Below, piece after piece: positions 9,680-18,344 of a DNA stretch of 64,000 bases. This stretch comes from Nilaparvata lugens (taxonomy: Eukaryota > Arthropoda > Insecta > Hemiptera > Delphacidae): NCBI RefSeq assembly GCF_014356525.2, contig NC_052507.1, forward strand, positions 46,361,992-46,425,991, read 5' to 3'. A program made the position numbers and the translations under genes. Under the pieces are notes generated by a model that was given only the letters and a program-made list of their open reading frames with translations, ran no database searches and was not told where the DNA came from. The stretch's first letter is position 1; each line of letters starts with the position of its first letter.

Positions 9680-10670
9680 ATATATCCATTGTTACTAACT
9701 CAATGGATTATTAACAAAGTTCACAGTGGAAATTGATTAAAAACTGCTTTATACTCTCAAATAATCTCTCTAAATTAAAACCACAATTTTGTCATGTAAA
9801 TACTTTGGGTTTAAGGATCGTATTACATTCCGTACATTACCAGGCACCAGACTCGGCAAACAGTGGGTCACCAAGTGTCCAAACGAGTTGAGGGGTTTTC
9901 CTGAATGAGACAAATTAGGTTCTTATTGCTCTCATTACACTAGGGTGACCAGCCGAGTAACCGGATTCTGGCGCCCGACCACCAAATCTTAGCAACCACG
10001 GAGGTGTCTCACTCGGGTTGCTAGCCCAGCACACAATCATGGTGGCCCAGCGTACTTCAAAATAAGTTAGTCTTTGGCGACCTACTGGTGACTGAATGAA
10101 ATACGACCTCCTTATTTTTTGTAATTCCTTTCTTAGATTTGGATCTTGTTTAGCATCTTCAAACTTTATACGAAAGATGTTTACCTATTAACATGTAATT
10201 AGATAATACTGTAATGTAATAAGAAAACTGATACAGAACACAGAAAGCTTCCAGCATTGACTGGTGGGAGGCTTTTGAACTGACTACGCGTGAATACATG
10301 CTAGTCATACTATTTCCAGGGTTTCTGAATGTCTTCAACTCTGTGATGAAGTCTCCGCTGAAGCAAAAACCTAATGGGACTCAGATTAGCCTGGCCAAAA
10401 GGAAGCACACATTCATCTGATCTCATGTGAGCACTTACAAGGCAGCTTGAGATGTTATCAACACCTACCGTCTGAAGAAATACCAAATGGAATCACCATT
10501 CAGTCCTGACGACTTAAAGGCTGGATTCAAACTGAAGTGATTTATCCCTGACATTTTCTACCTGGCGATATCGCTTGTACGATAAGCACAGACAAATTCA
10601 TGTAAAGTAAAGGAAGATGGTAAAAATGGTTCACATAGGAGTGATTTTCATCTTCCCAGAACAGGAAGAT
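9680..10670. other. Gene-free stretch
   Basis: Mixed composition. A moderately GC-rich segment (9840-10070) has no recognisable coding or structural signal. A few phrases from 10300 to 10660 may be eroded LINE sequence continuing into the RT remnant that starts at 10674. Confidence 0.35.
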
Positions 10671-10673
10671 TGC

Positions 10674-11400
10674 CTAATTTAGAGGCAGTCCTCTTTGCCG
10701 ATAACACCACATTGATAGCCAGGGCTTCCTTTGTGAGACAGGTGCACACCAGGTGTGCCAGTCTGGTTGACTATGCAAAGCTGTGGCTTGCGGCAAACAA
10801 GCTGAAGCTAAATAAAAACAAAAGACATCCATCCTTGTATACTCATTGATGAGGCACGCAGCTGCAGATGAATTGGTAAAAATGCTCGCCTTCTGGCTTG
10901 ATGTAAGACTGTCCTGGAACCATGATGTGTGCCTGAATACGGCACACCAGGATGCTGATATACGAGGTTGACCGGAACTGCCTTGTAATTGCATACCAAG
11001 CACTCTTCCACATCCATTTGATGAATAGAGTAGCCTACACCTTTTGGGACATGTCTAAGCCGTTTACTATAAATTGCTTATGCAAAAGAGAACACTGAGG
11101 TTTATGACTCCACTTTATAAGAGCCTGGGCATTCTCAGTCACAGCCAGTACATACTGTGCTCTGTGTCAAAAAGACCAATGAGCAGCTGTCAAAAAGGAG
11201 TGACATACACAACCACAACACTCGTCATGATACCAGACAGGAGGTGCCTCGATGCAGACTAGCGGGGACTCAAAGCAGCTTCCCAACTCGGGTCATAAGA
11301 TGCTTCAAAAATCAGCCTGGAGGAGTGCAATATATAGAGTGACCTAAGCAAAATTCAGCTCGATACTGAGCAAGTGGCTGCTAGATAGATCTCTGTAATT
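10674..11400 (+). pseudogene. Heavily decayed LINE reverse transcriptase
   Basis: Plus-strand frames give AVLFADNTTLIA at about 10688, where the catalytic FADD has become FADN, then LVDYAKLWLAANKLKLN, the segment that normally follows the RT active site. Further on, SLGILSHSQYILCSV near 11125 matches the common LINE C-terminal phrase LGILTLPSQYIL. Many stops and frame changes separate these pieces. It is an old, inactive copy. Confidence 0.65.
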
Positions 11401-11755
11401 GCTGCAGGAGTTGGATAAGAAGCCTCTCTTTAGTGTCGCAGAGCCTCTACAAGCCACATGATTTTTGGATTTTACCAAATGACACTGCCGATCTGAAAAT
11501 CCCAGTTCTTAGCGACATCAAGTGTCAATTAATTAAGTATTAAAATATGGCCTTTGTTTTTGCAGTTCTGAAAGCTGTTTTTTTATTATTAGAATATTCA
11601 AATGTCTCATACTCATATTATTCAAATACAAACGAGTCCGTCCCATTGCAATGAATCAAACAATGAGACAAACTTGGTAAACTTTGCCCGTATTTAAGGA
11701 CAAACTTCGATAACACTACATTTACTATTTTTTTATTGAATATTGACAGTGGAAC
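11401..11755. other. Gene-free stretch before the LTR retrotransposon
   Basis: AT-rich sequence with no feature seen. It ends in GGAAC (11751-11755), the left copy of the target-site duplication of the LTR element that follows. Confidence 0.5.
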
Positions 11756-11908
11756 TGTAGTATAACAACATATGTTTTGAATTTGTTATTACTGTTACTA
11801 AGTCTCCAAACAAACTCATTCCAATTCGAAACCTGTATAGTTCAAGTTATTAAAAACCTTTCTTAAGGTATTAAATACTATGTCGTGTTTACTCTCATTT
11901 CTATTACA
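11756..11908 (+). repeat. 5' LTR of the Gypsy element
   Basis: Direct repeat of 153 bases, TG...CA ends, nearly identical to 15554-15706. Confidence 0.95.
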
Positions 11909-11933
11909 ATTTTAATAACTTGATATTGTAAAA

Positions 11934-13087
11934 TGAATACGATACTGAAGCCAGACAAGTTTAGTGTGGATCCAAACTTATCAACTGCAAGCAAGGAATG
12001 GACACATTAGCACAAAACTTTTCAGAACTTCATTACCAGTATCGCACCACAATCATCAGACTCTGAAAAGCTCAAAACACTTATCAACTTCATCACTCCA
12101 GATATTTATGAGTACATAAGCGAAAGTGGTACGTATAATGATGCTATATCTACTTTAAGGAGAATCTATGTAAAACCTGTAAATGAAATATTTTCAAGAC
12201 ATAAACTATCTGCACGTCAACAACAGCCTAATGAGACTATTGATCAATATCTTCATGCCTTAAAACTATTAAGTAAGGACTGTGAGTTTAAAGCTGTGAC
12301 AGCTGAAAGAAATAGGGATGATTATATTTGTGACACATTTATTGCTGGAATGAAGTCTCCTACAATTCGCCAGCGTTTACTAGAGAATGTTGCATTAACA
12401 CTAGAAGAGGCATATAGTCAAGCCAGATCCCTGGAACTTGCATATGCACAATCATTAGCTTTCCAATCTTCATCCCAATTAAATGCAACTTCTTCCCAAA
12501 ATACTCAAGCAAGCAATCAGAATACTGATTCAGAAAACTGTTTATTAGCTGCTGCTAATGAAAAATGCTATTTTTGTGGTAATCTGAGACATCCTCGGGT
12601 CAGCTGCCCAGCTAAAAATACAATTTGTCATAATTGTGGAAAACAGGGGCACTTTGCTAAGGTCTGCAGGTCGAGTAAATTACAAACCAAACAATCAAAA
12701 AAATCGAAAGATATTATGAACTCTATTGACCTAGCAGCTTCGCCCGGAGGATTGACAAAGAGTACAGTACAAGCCCTGGTTAATGGAAAATCTGTCTCTG
12801 CTTTGATAGATACAGAGAGTTCTCTGAGTTTTATAAACAATTCTACTGCTCTTAACCTAGGTCTTCCTATAAGACCAGGTAGGGGTACTGTATCAATGGC
12901 GACTACATCAATCACATCCAATATAACAGGACAATGCTTAGTAGATCTTGTCATTCTTGATCACTGTTACAAAAAAGCAAATCTTTCGGTCTTACCAGAG
13001 CTTTGTGCGGATATAATTGTTGGACATGATATTTTGAAAAACCATGAAAGTATTAAAGTAGTTTTTGGTGGAAAAAGCCGCAGTTAA
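11934..13087 (+). pseudogene. Gypsy gag and protease region, broken
   Basis: An ATG at 11934 opens a gag-like frame (MNTILKPDKF) that meets a TAG after about 24 codons, near 12007. The same frame then continues through capsid-like sequence (DQYLHALKLLSKDCEF) to two CCHC zinc knuckles near 12570-12670 (CYFCGNLRH..., CHNCGKQGHFAKVC), which bind RNA. A retropepsin-like region follows at about 12780-13050, but the catalytic D-T-G reads D-T-E (ALIDTESS), which should abolish activity. Downstream features such as IIVGHDIL are as expected. The frame ends at 13087. The pol frame is different and begins about 100 bases later, so at least one more frame change lies between. Confidence 0.85.
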
Positions 13088-13193
13088 CCGTATGCAGCGT
13101 GGCAGCCTCAACTGTAGAACCGGTGTCATTGTTTTCTAATTTAAAACCGGAATGTAAACCAATTGCAATCAAATACCACACAGTACGGATGAT

Positions 13194-15536
13194 TTGAAGT
13201 TTATTGAAAATGAAGTAAGTAAAATGCTTAAAGACGATGTTATAGAGCCCAGCATTTCTCCATGGAGAGCTCAAGCGTTAGTGGTTACAAATGAAAATCA
13301 TAGAAAAAGAATGGTCATTGATTACTCCAAAACTATAAATCGTTTTACATTACTGGATGCTTACCCACTACCAAGAATCGATGATATTGTAAACAAAGTT
13401 GCAAATTATGAGTTTTTCAGTACTATCGACTTGAAAAGTGCATACCACCAAATTACGATAAGGAAAGAAGAAAAGCACTACACAGCATTTGAGAAATGTG
13501 GTCAACTCTACCAGTTTAAACGCATTCCGTTTGGGGTCACTAATGGAGTGGCAGTGTTCCAACGTGTAATTGACCAAGTTATACGTTCTGAACAGCTACA
13601 AGACACTTATGCTTACCTTGATGATGTTACAATCTGTGGCAAAACACAGGAGCAACACGATATAAACTTGAAAAAGTCTATCAACGCTGCAAACAAATAC
13701 AACCTAACTCTTAATAATGAGAAGTCTTCATTTTCACTGAAATCGATCAACTTGCTGGGCTATCATATATCTAACAAAACTATCAAGCCTGACCCCAGCC
13801 GATTGGAACCACTGAAGAATTTACCTCCGCCTAGAGACACTGCATCGCTGAGGAGGACCCTTGGTATGTTTTCACATTATGCATCACTAATACCAGATTA
13901 TGCCACTAAGGTGATTCCTCTTGCCCGTACTGCATTTCCCTTGTCTAAAGCAGGGTTACAATCGTTTGAAACTATAAAAAGTGAAATAATTGGATCTGTA
14001 GTAGGCTGCATTGACCCTGAAGCACAATTCATTGTGGAAACTGATGCATCTGAGAGCACCATTGCTGCTACTTTGACTCAATCAAACCGTCCAGTTGCAT
14101 TCTTCTCAAGGATACTTTCACCAGCAGAACAAAGACATTCAAGTGTTGAGAAAGAAGCACAAGCCATTGTAGAAGCACTGCGAAAATGGCGTCACTACTT
14201 GGTTGGCAAACATTTCAAGCTAATTACTGATCAGAGGTCGGTAGCTTTTATGTTTGATAACAACCATCATGGTAAAGTGAAAAATGAAAAGATAATGAGG
14301 TGGAAAATGGAACTGTCTTGTTTTCATTACGATATTGTATATAGACCTGGCAAAGATAATATGGCTGCTGATGCTCTGTCTAGAGTATGTTCTTCAATCC
14401 AAAATCAGGAAAATCTATTAGTTGATTTACATGAGTCTCTATGCCACCCAGGCATAACACGGTTGTACCACTGGGTTCGGAGTAAAAACTTACCCTACTC
14501 AATTGATGAAATCAGACGTATAACAAACTCCTGCAAAGTGTGTGCTGCTGTCAAGCCCAAATTCTTCAAACACAAAGGGACTCTGATTAAAGCCACTTCT
14601 GCATTTGAACTGCTAAATATCGATTTCAAAGGCCCTCTGCCTTCATCAAGTCAAAATCGTTATTTATTGGTAATAGTAGATGAGTTTTCACGGTTCCCTT
14701 TTGCTTTCCCATGTCCAGACATGTCATCATCTACAGTTAAATCAAAACTGAAAACCCTGTTTTCTACGTTTGGGGTTCCTAGTTACATACATTCAGACAG
14801 AGGAACATCATTTATGAGTCAAGACTTGAAAAATTACCTACACTCGAATGGAATTGCAACTAGCAGAACCACTGCTTACAACCCAGCAGGTAATGGACAG
14901 GTTGAAAGATATAATGGTATTCTATGGAAAACGATTGAGCTAGCATTAAAATCACTCAATTTAGAAATAAATCAATGGGAGTCAGTTTTAGAAGATGCTC
15001 TTAGCTCAACAAGAACATTACTTTGCACAGCCACAAATCAAACTCCTCATGAGCGTATGTTTTTACACCCACGTAGATCTGGAAACAATGGTGTTTCAGC
15101 TCCTTCTTGGCTTCTCAATTCCGGCCCTGTCTATTTAAACAAATTCAATCGAACATCTAAATATGAGCCACTTGTTGAAGAGGTCCAACTTCTACTTGGA
15201 AATGCTGAGTATGCACATGTAAAGCTACCTGATGGAAGAGAAACCACAGTATCAACACGTCATCTTGCTCCAGTTGGAGAGTACGAAAACAGAGATCACG
15301 AAGAACAAACCGATTCTGAAAATGATGAAAATTCTCAATTACCAACTTCCGAACCTGAACTTGAATACTTCCATAATCCTCAAGCAACCCAAAACCAAGA
15401 AAACGAAACTAGTACTACTGCCGAGAGCTTACAACCTAGACAACAGACTACTGGACAAGAAAATCAAAATACATATCCAAGAAGAAGTTTTAGAAATAGA
15501 AGACCTCCTAATTATTTGAATGACTACATTCATTAA
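13194..15536 (+). CDS. pol: Gypsy pol: reverse transcriptase, RNase H, integrase
   Basis: An open frame of 780 codons without internal stops. RT: VIEPSISPWRAQALVV, then FSTIDLKSAYHQI and the catalytic YLDDV near residue 141. RNase H follows (VETDASE, SSVEKEAQAIVEALRKWRHYL). Integrase begins with an HHCC finger (HESLCHPG ... CKVC) and has the catalytic triad: NIDFKG, HSDRGT and VERYNG, with exactly 35 residues between the second Asp and the Glu. The last 100 residues are a hydrophilic tail (PRRSFRNRRPPNYL). The start given is the first usable codon of the frame; the protein would normally come from a gag-pol precursor. All catalytic residues I can check are present. It belongs to the Ty3/Gypsy order of domains because integrase lies after RNase H. 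Confidence 0.93.
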   Translation: MKFIENEVSKMLKDDVIEPSISPWRAQALVVTNENHRKRMVIDYSKTINRFTLLDAYPLPRIDDIVNKVANYEFFSTIDLKSAYHQITIRKEEKHYTAFEKCGQLYQFKRIPFGVTNGVAVFQRVIDQVIRSEQLQDTYAYLDDVTICGKTQEQHDINLKKSINAANKYNLTLNNEKSSFSLKSINLLGYHISNKTIKPDPSRLEPLKNLPPPRDTASLRRTLGMFSHYASLIPDYATKVIPLARTAFPLSKAGLQSFETIKSEIIGSVVGCIDPEAQFIVETDASESTIAATLTQSNRPVAFFSRILSPAEQRHSSVEKEAQAIVEALRKWRHYLVGKHFKLITDQRSVAFMFDNNHHGKVKNEKIMRWKMELSCFHYDIVYRPGKDNMAADALSRVCSSIQNQENLLVDLHESLCHPGITRLYHWVRSKNLPYSIDEIRRITNSCKVCAAVKPKFFKHKGTLIKATSAFELLNIDFKGPLPSSSQNRYLLVIVDEFSRFPFAFPCPDMSSSTVKSKLKTLFSTFGVPSYIHSDRGTSFMSQDLKNYLHSNGIATSRTTAYNPAGNGQVERYNGILWKTIELALKSLNLEINQWESVLEDALSSTRTLLCTATNQTPHERMFLHPRRSGNNGVSAPSWLLNSGPVYLNKFNRTSKYEPLVEEVQLLLGNAEYAHVKLPDGRETTVSTRHLAPVGEYENRDHEEQTDSENDENSQLPTSEPELEYFHNPQATQNQENETSTTAESLQPRQQTTGQENQNTYPRRSFRNRRPPNYLNDYIH

Positions 15537-15553
15537 CTCTTTGGGGGGAAAAA

Positions 15554-15706
15554 TGTAGTATAACAACATATGTTTTGAATTTGTTATTACTGTTACTAAG
15601 TCTCCAAACAAACTCATTCCAATTCAAAACCTGTATAGTTCAAGTTATTAAAAACCTTTCTTAAGGTATTAAATACTATGTCGTGTTTACTCTCATTTCT
15701 ATTACA
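15554..15706 (+). repeat. 3' LTR of the Gypsy element
   Basis: Direct repeat of 153 bases matching 11756-11908 with about one difference. It is followed at once by the GGAAC duplication (15707-15711), which overlaps the splice donor of MBD2/3 exon 1. Confidence 0.95.
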
Positions 15707-15715
15707 GGAACTTAC

Positions 15716-15858
15716 CTGTAATAATAAACATCAACCCTTCCAGGTGATATACCAGATTTTCGAACTACATCCTCGCGCTGCCATGCTTTAGAAAGAGCAG
15801 AACATTCAAATCTCTTCCTTTCAACAGATAAGTCAGTTGAAGCAATCTTTGTAGACAT
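15716..15858 (-). CDS. MBD2/3: MBD2/3 first coding exon (start of MBD domain)
   Basis: Minus-strand ATG at 15858 opens 47 codons plus two bases. The protein begins MSTKIASTDLSVERKRFECS and then reads SKAWQREDVVRKSGISPGRV and DVYYY. This is the N-terminal half of the methyl-CpG-binding domain (family consensus LPxGWxREEVxRKSG...KxDVYYYSP). It ends at CAG followed by GTAAGT (15715-15710), a near-perfect donor, in phase 2. At the usual LPxGW position this protein has L-S-K-A-W, a notable departure that could weaken DNA binding or reflect lineage divergence. The rest of the MBD domain must come from another exon, which I could not find between here and 732. Exon 487-732 starts in phase 0, so direct splicing to it would break the frame. 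Confidence 0.85.
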
Positions 15859-16359
15859 TTTGTTGCTTATATTGATTAAATAAATTTTATAAAACAGACA
15901 AAACTAATATTTTGACAGTTCTCTTATCATTCAATTAACACAAATAAGAATTCTTAATACAAATTTAATTAGAAGTTTCAATTTCAAATTAAGTTTGTTT
16001 TCTAATTACAAAGCTGAAAGCTCATATTATTATAATTGAAGAAGTAGGAACAGTTTAAAAAAATTAGGCTTTACTATAAACATCAATAGATCAATAAAAC
16101 TAACCATAACCTAACAACATCAAACTCAAGGGTGGGTACCCAGAACAGTCGCTTCTCTTTGTCTCAGATACAGAATAACGACCGGCAACGGTCGCAGTTA
16201 TTACGCAGTTCTTCGAAAATACTATGTTTTCTGTGCTCCCGGTAACAGTTACTCTGTCTTCTGTAACGGTCAGCTGACTGCGACCAAGTATCGATCAGCT
16301 GATTGGATGCCGGCAAGATTCAATTCTCATCTTCGTAATGTGAAATATAATAATGCAAA
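15859..16359. promoter_or_regulatory. Divergent promoter region between MBD2/3 and the zinc-finger exon
   Basis: About 500 bases separate two outward-facing ATGs, so both 5' UTRs and probably a shared promoter lie here. CpG dinucleotides are more frequent at 16150-16320 than in the surrounding sequence. Positions 16148-16235 resemble the R1 dispersed repeat (GCTTCTCTTTGTCTCAGA and onward, see 28505). No TATA box or initiator could be fixed with confidence. Confidence 0.45.
16148..16235 (+). repeat. Diverged R1 repeat fragment in the divergent promoter
   Basis: GCTTCTCTTTGTCTCAGA is shared with 28505 and 40740, and the following bases align with substitutions (AACG for AACA steps, GCAGTTATTAC for ACGGTTATAAC). 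It is more diverged than the copies at 28.5 and 40.7 kb. Confidence 0.6.
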
Positions 16360-16486
16360 ATGGTTGGATATGAGTGTTTTTACTGTAAAATTGAGATAAA
16401 ATTACATGAAAATTATTTAAAACATCTCATAGGTTCTCATGGATTCCACCCCAATATAGAACAGCATAAATTCTCTTCTAAAGATG
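16360..16486 (+). CDS. First coding exon with a single C2H2 zinc finger, gene unknown
   Basis: The ATG at 16360 opens MVGYECFYCKIEIKLHENYL and then KHLIGSHGFHPNIEQ. The spacing C-x2-C-x12-H-x4-H is a C2H2 zinc finger. The frame reaches AAGATG followed by GTAAGT at 16487, a textbook donor, after 42 codons and one base. Unspliced it would stop at 16502. Many insect proteins, both host and transposon-derived, start with one such finger at the extreme N-terminus, so the product cannot be named. No continuing exon was recognised downstream, where TTAGG arrays and transposons follow. Confidence 0.55.
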
Positions 16487-16489
16487 GTA

Positions 16490-17218
16490 AGTTAGGAACT
16501 TAATGAATGTTTTAGCTTACCGGTACCCGCAAGCTGTAATTTTTTTACAATTCCGAATACAATTATAAATCTTGGTATGTGAATTGGATAAGAGAATTAT
16601 AATTTATAATGTTAAAAATTTAAGGTTTTCCTAGTATTGATGTCATTGTTAAAGTAATTCCGAATACAATCATAAATCTTTGTATTTATGACAGCGTATG
16701 ACAAGTTCATATCCCTTATTCAAAGAATGGGGGTTTCTCCCACTAAGATATCTACATTTCTATAAAGTGTTGATGGTATTTTTCATTAGAAGTGGTAAAC
16801 TTAATCCAGCTAGTAGCACTTAAAGCTTCAGATCGACAGGGAACTGGATCCCACCCAGACCCTACAAAGAAATCTATCGAAGACACTACCTATATACTCA
16901 CCAAGAGTGTTTAACATGTTACCCTTAGAATTGAAACAGCTGAATAATATGGTAAGCTTCAAGTTTAAATTGAAAGTCTGGTTATTAGAAATGAATGATG
17001 TTGAAGTCTTCTTATTACGTATGATGTTGAAGTCTGGTTATTAGAAACGAATGATGTTAAAGTCTTCTTCAAGAAATTAACTTGAATCCTGATAGAAATA
17101 ATTTTGATAAAATAATTTTTTCAGACTCCGAAATCTACAGTTGATTCCAATGATGTATGATTTAAGTAAAGGACTGATTCTGAATAATAATATTATAATT
17201 TATAGGCCTACACATATA
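16490..17218. other. Presumed intron, gene-free
   Basis: AT-rich. Two similar phrases (CCGAATACAATTATAAATCTT near 16555 and 16660, with one change; ATGATGTTGAAGTCTTCTT near 16993 and its neighbours) show small local duplications. Nothing else was seen. Confidence 0.4.
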
Positions 17219-17281
17219 TGTTTATCATGTGTATGATAAGTTATGTTCAATCTAATAGAATCTATAAGCATTAAGTTACTA
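17219..17281. repeat. Partial copy of the 8793-8977 MITE
   Basis: ATGTGTATGATAAGTTATG followed by TTCAATCTAATAGAATCTAT matches the centre and right arm start of the fold-back MITE at 8890-8940. Only this piece is present. Confidence 0.7.
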
Positions 17282-17827
17282 GTAGTTCTGTGAACAGTAG
17301 ACCTTACACAGTTTTCTCATCCACAAGTATTTTATGTCACCTGATCTAGTTGATTCAGTTGAATCACAATTCACAGTTGAATCATAATTTACTCTTAAAA
17401 ATCTGTTATTTGTTTTCTTCAAATCAAAAACTCAGTTCACATTTGAATTTGTATCCCATATGATAGTCTAATAATTTATCCAGCTTCGTGATAATCTTTC
17501 CATCTGATAAAAATATGTCTGTACTATTTTAAAATTATTTTTTTCAATCAAGAATATTATAATTTCTTCAGCATTATTAAGTTCATTTAATAATTTTTTA
17601 TTTTATTTTCAATCACCTATTAGATTAGTTTTTCAAATGTGAGAATATTGATACTTGGAATATTATTGGCATCATAAAAATATTGAAACTCTACCTTATA
17701 GAAATAGACACGGCCAAACATCTGTGTAATGCAGGCAATGAATAATAAAATTAATTTGAATCACTTGTCAGCTGATTGATTATAAATAATTCTATAGTCT
17801 GATTGATCCTATCTTCAAAGTAGATGA

Positions 17828-18340
17828 TATACAGAGTGTTTCAGAAGTAGTGTCGAACATTTTAGGTATTGTTCCTGGATGATAGGAGACTAGAATGTCA
17901 TATTTCAAGTGTCCAAAACTCAGCGGTTATCCTCATAGCTGCAATTTGTTTCTTTCACTTAGGAATTCTTATCTCAAGAATTAAATTATGTATTGATCTG
18001 AAATTTGACATGAATATTCATGCTATGAAGACTCAACTTTAAAAAAATATATATAAAAATTCCTATGTAAATTTTCAAATGGCGGTGATTTTGAAAAAAT
18101 TTACTAACTTTTTGTCCTATGTGAATTGTTTGTAAAGTGAACGGTTTTTGTAGAATTTGCTATCAAAAATTCAAAATGACCACCATTTTGAAAATTTACC
18201 AATATAAAATTTACATTGAAATTCTTTTATATTTTTTAAAGTTGAGTCTTCATAGCATGAATATTCATGTCAAATCTCAGATCAATACATCATTTCGTTC
18301 TTGAGTGAAAAAAAAGCTGTGAGGATAACTGTGTTGGTGT
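17828..18340. repeat. Inverted-repeat element next to the TTAGG array
   Basis: It opens TATACAGAGTGTTTCAGA, the type of terminus seen on mariner-like MITEs. Inside, 17926-18068 and 18187-18330 are inverted copies of about 140 bases (ACTCAACTTTAAAAAAATAT against ATATTTTTTAAAGTTGAGT, and GGTTATCCTCATAGCTG against AGCTGTGAGGATAACTG), with a centre of about 120 bases. The opposite terminus is missing. The TTAGG array begins directly after the right arm. Confidence 0.7.
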
Positions 18341-18344
18341 AAGG

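Larger units (their letters stand above)
11756..15706 (+). mobile_element. Young Ty3/Gypsy LTR retrotransposon in MBD2/3 intron
   Basis: A complete 3.95-kb element with two 153-bp LTRs that begin TGTAGTATAAC and end TTTCTATTACA and differ at about one position. It is flanked by a perfect 5-bp duplication, GGAAC, at 11751-11755 and 15707-15711. A purine-rich tract (GGGGGGAAAA, 15543-15553) precedes the 3' LTR. Order inside is gag, protease, RT, RNase H, integrase, with no envelope gene. The near-identical LTRs imply recent insertion. The element lies antisense to the MBD2/3 gene. Its gag-protease part carries a nonsense codon, a frame problem and an altered protease active site; pol is open. 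No standard tRNA-type primer-binding site is obvious after the 5' LTR. Confidence 0.95.

Noticed and set aside
9840..10070. Possible rRNA or tRNA fragment because of higher GC
   Set aside because: No cloverleaf, no Pol III boxes and no recognisable rRNA helix sequence.
10791..10812. Candidate MBD middle exon (antisense KPQL)
   Set aside because: The minus-strand KPQL is a chance reading over the plus-strand RT phrase AKLWLAANKLKLN.
13050..13100. Programmed -1 frameshift between Gypsy protease and RT
   Set aside because: The A-run at 13071-13076 is not a clean slippery heptamer in frame, and a second frame change is still needed near 13185 to reach RT, so decay is the simpler reading.
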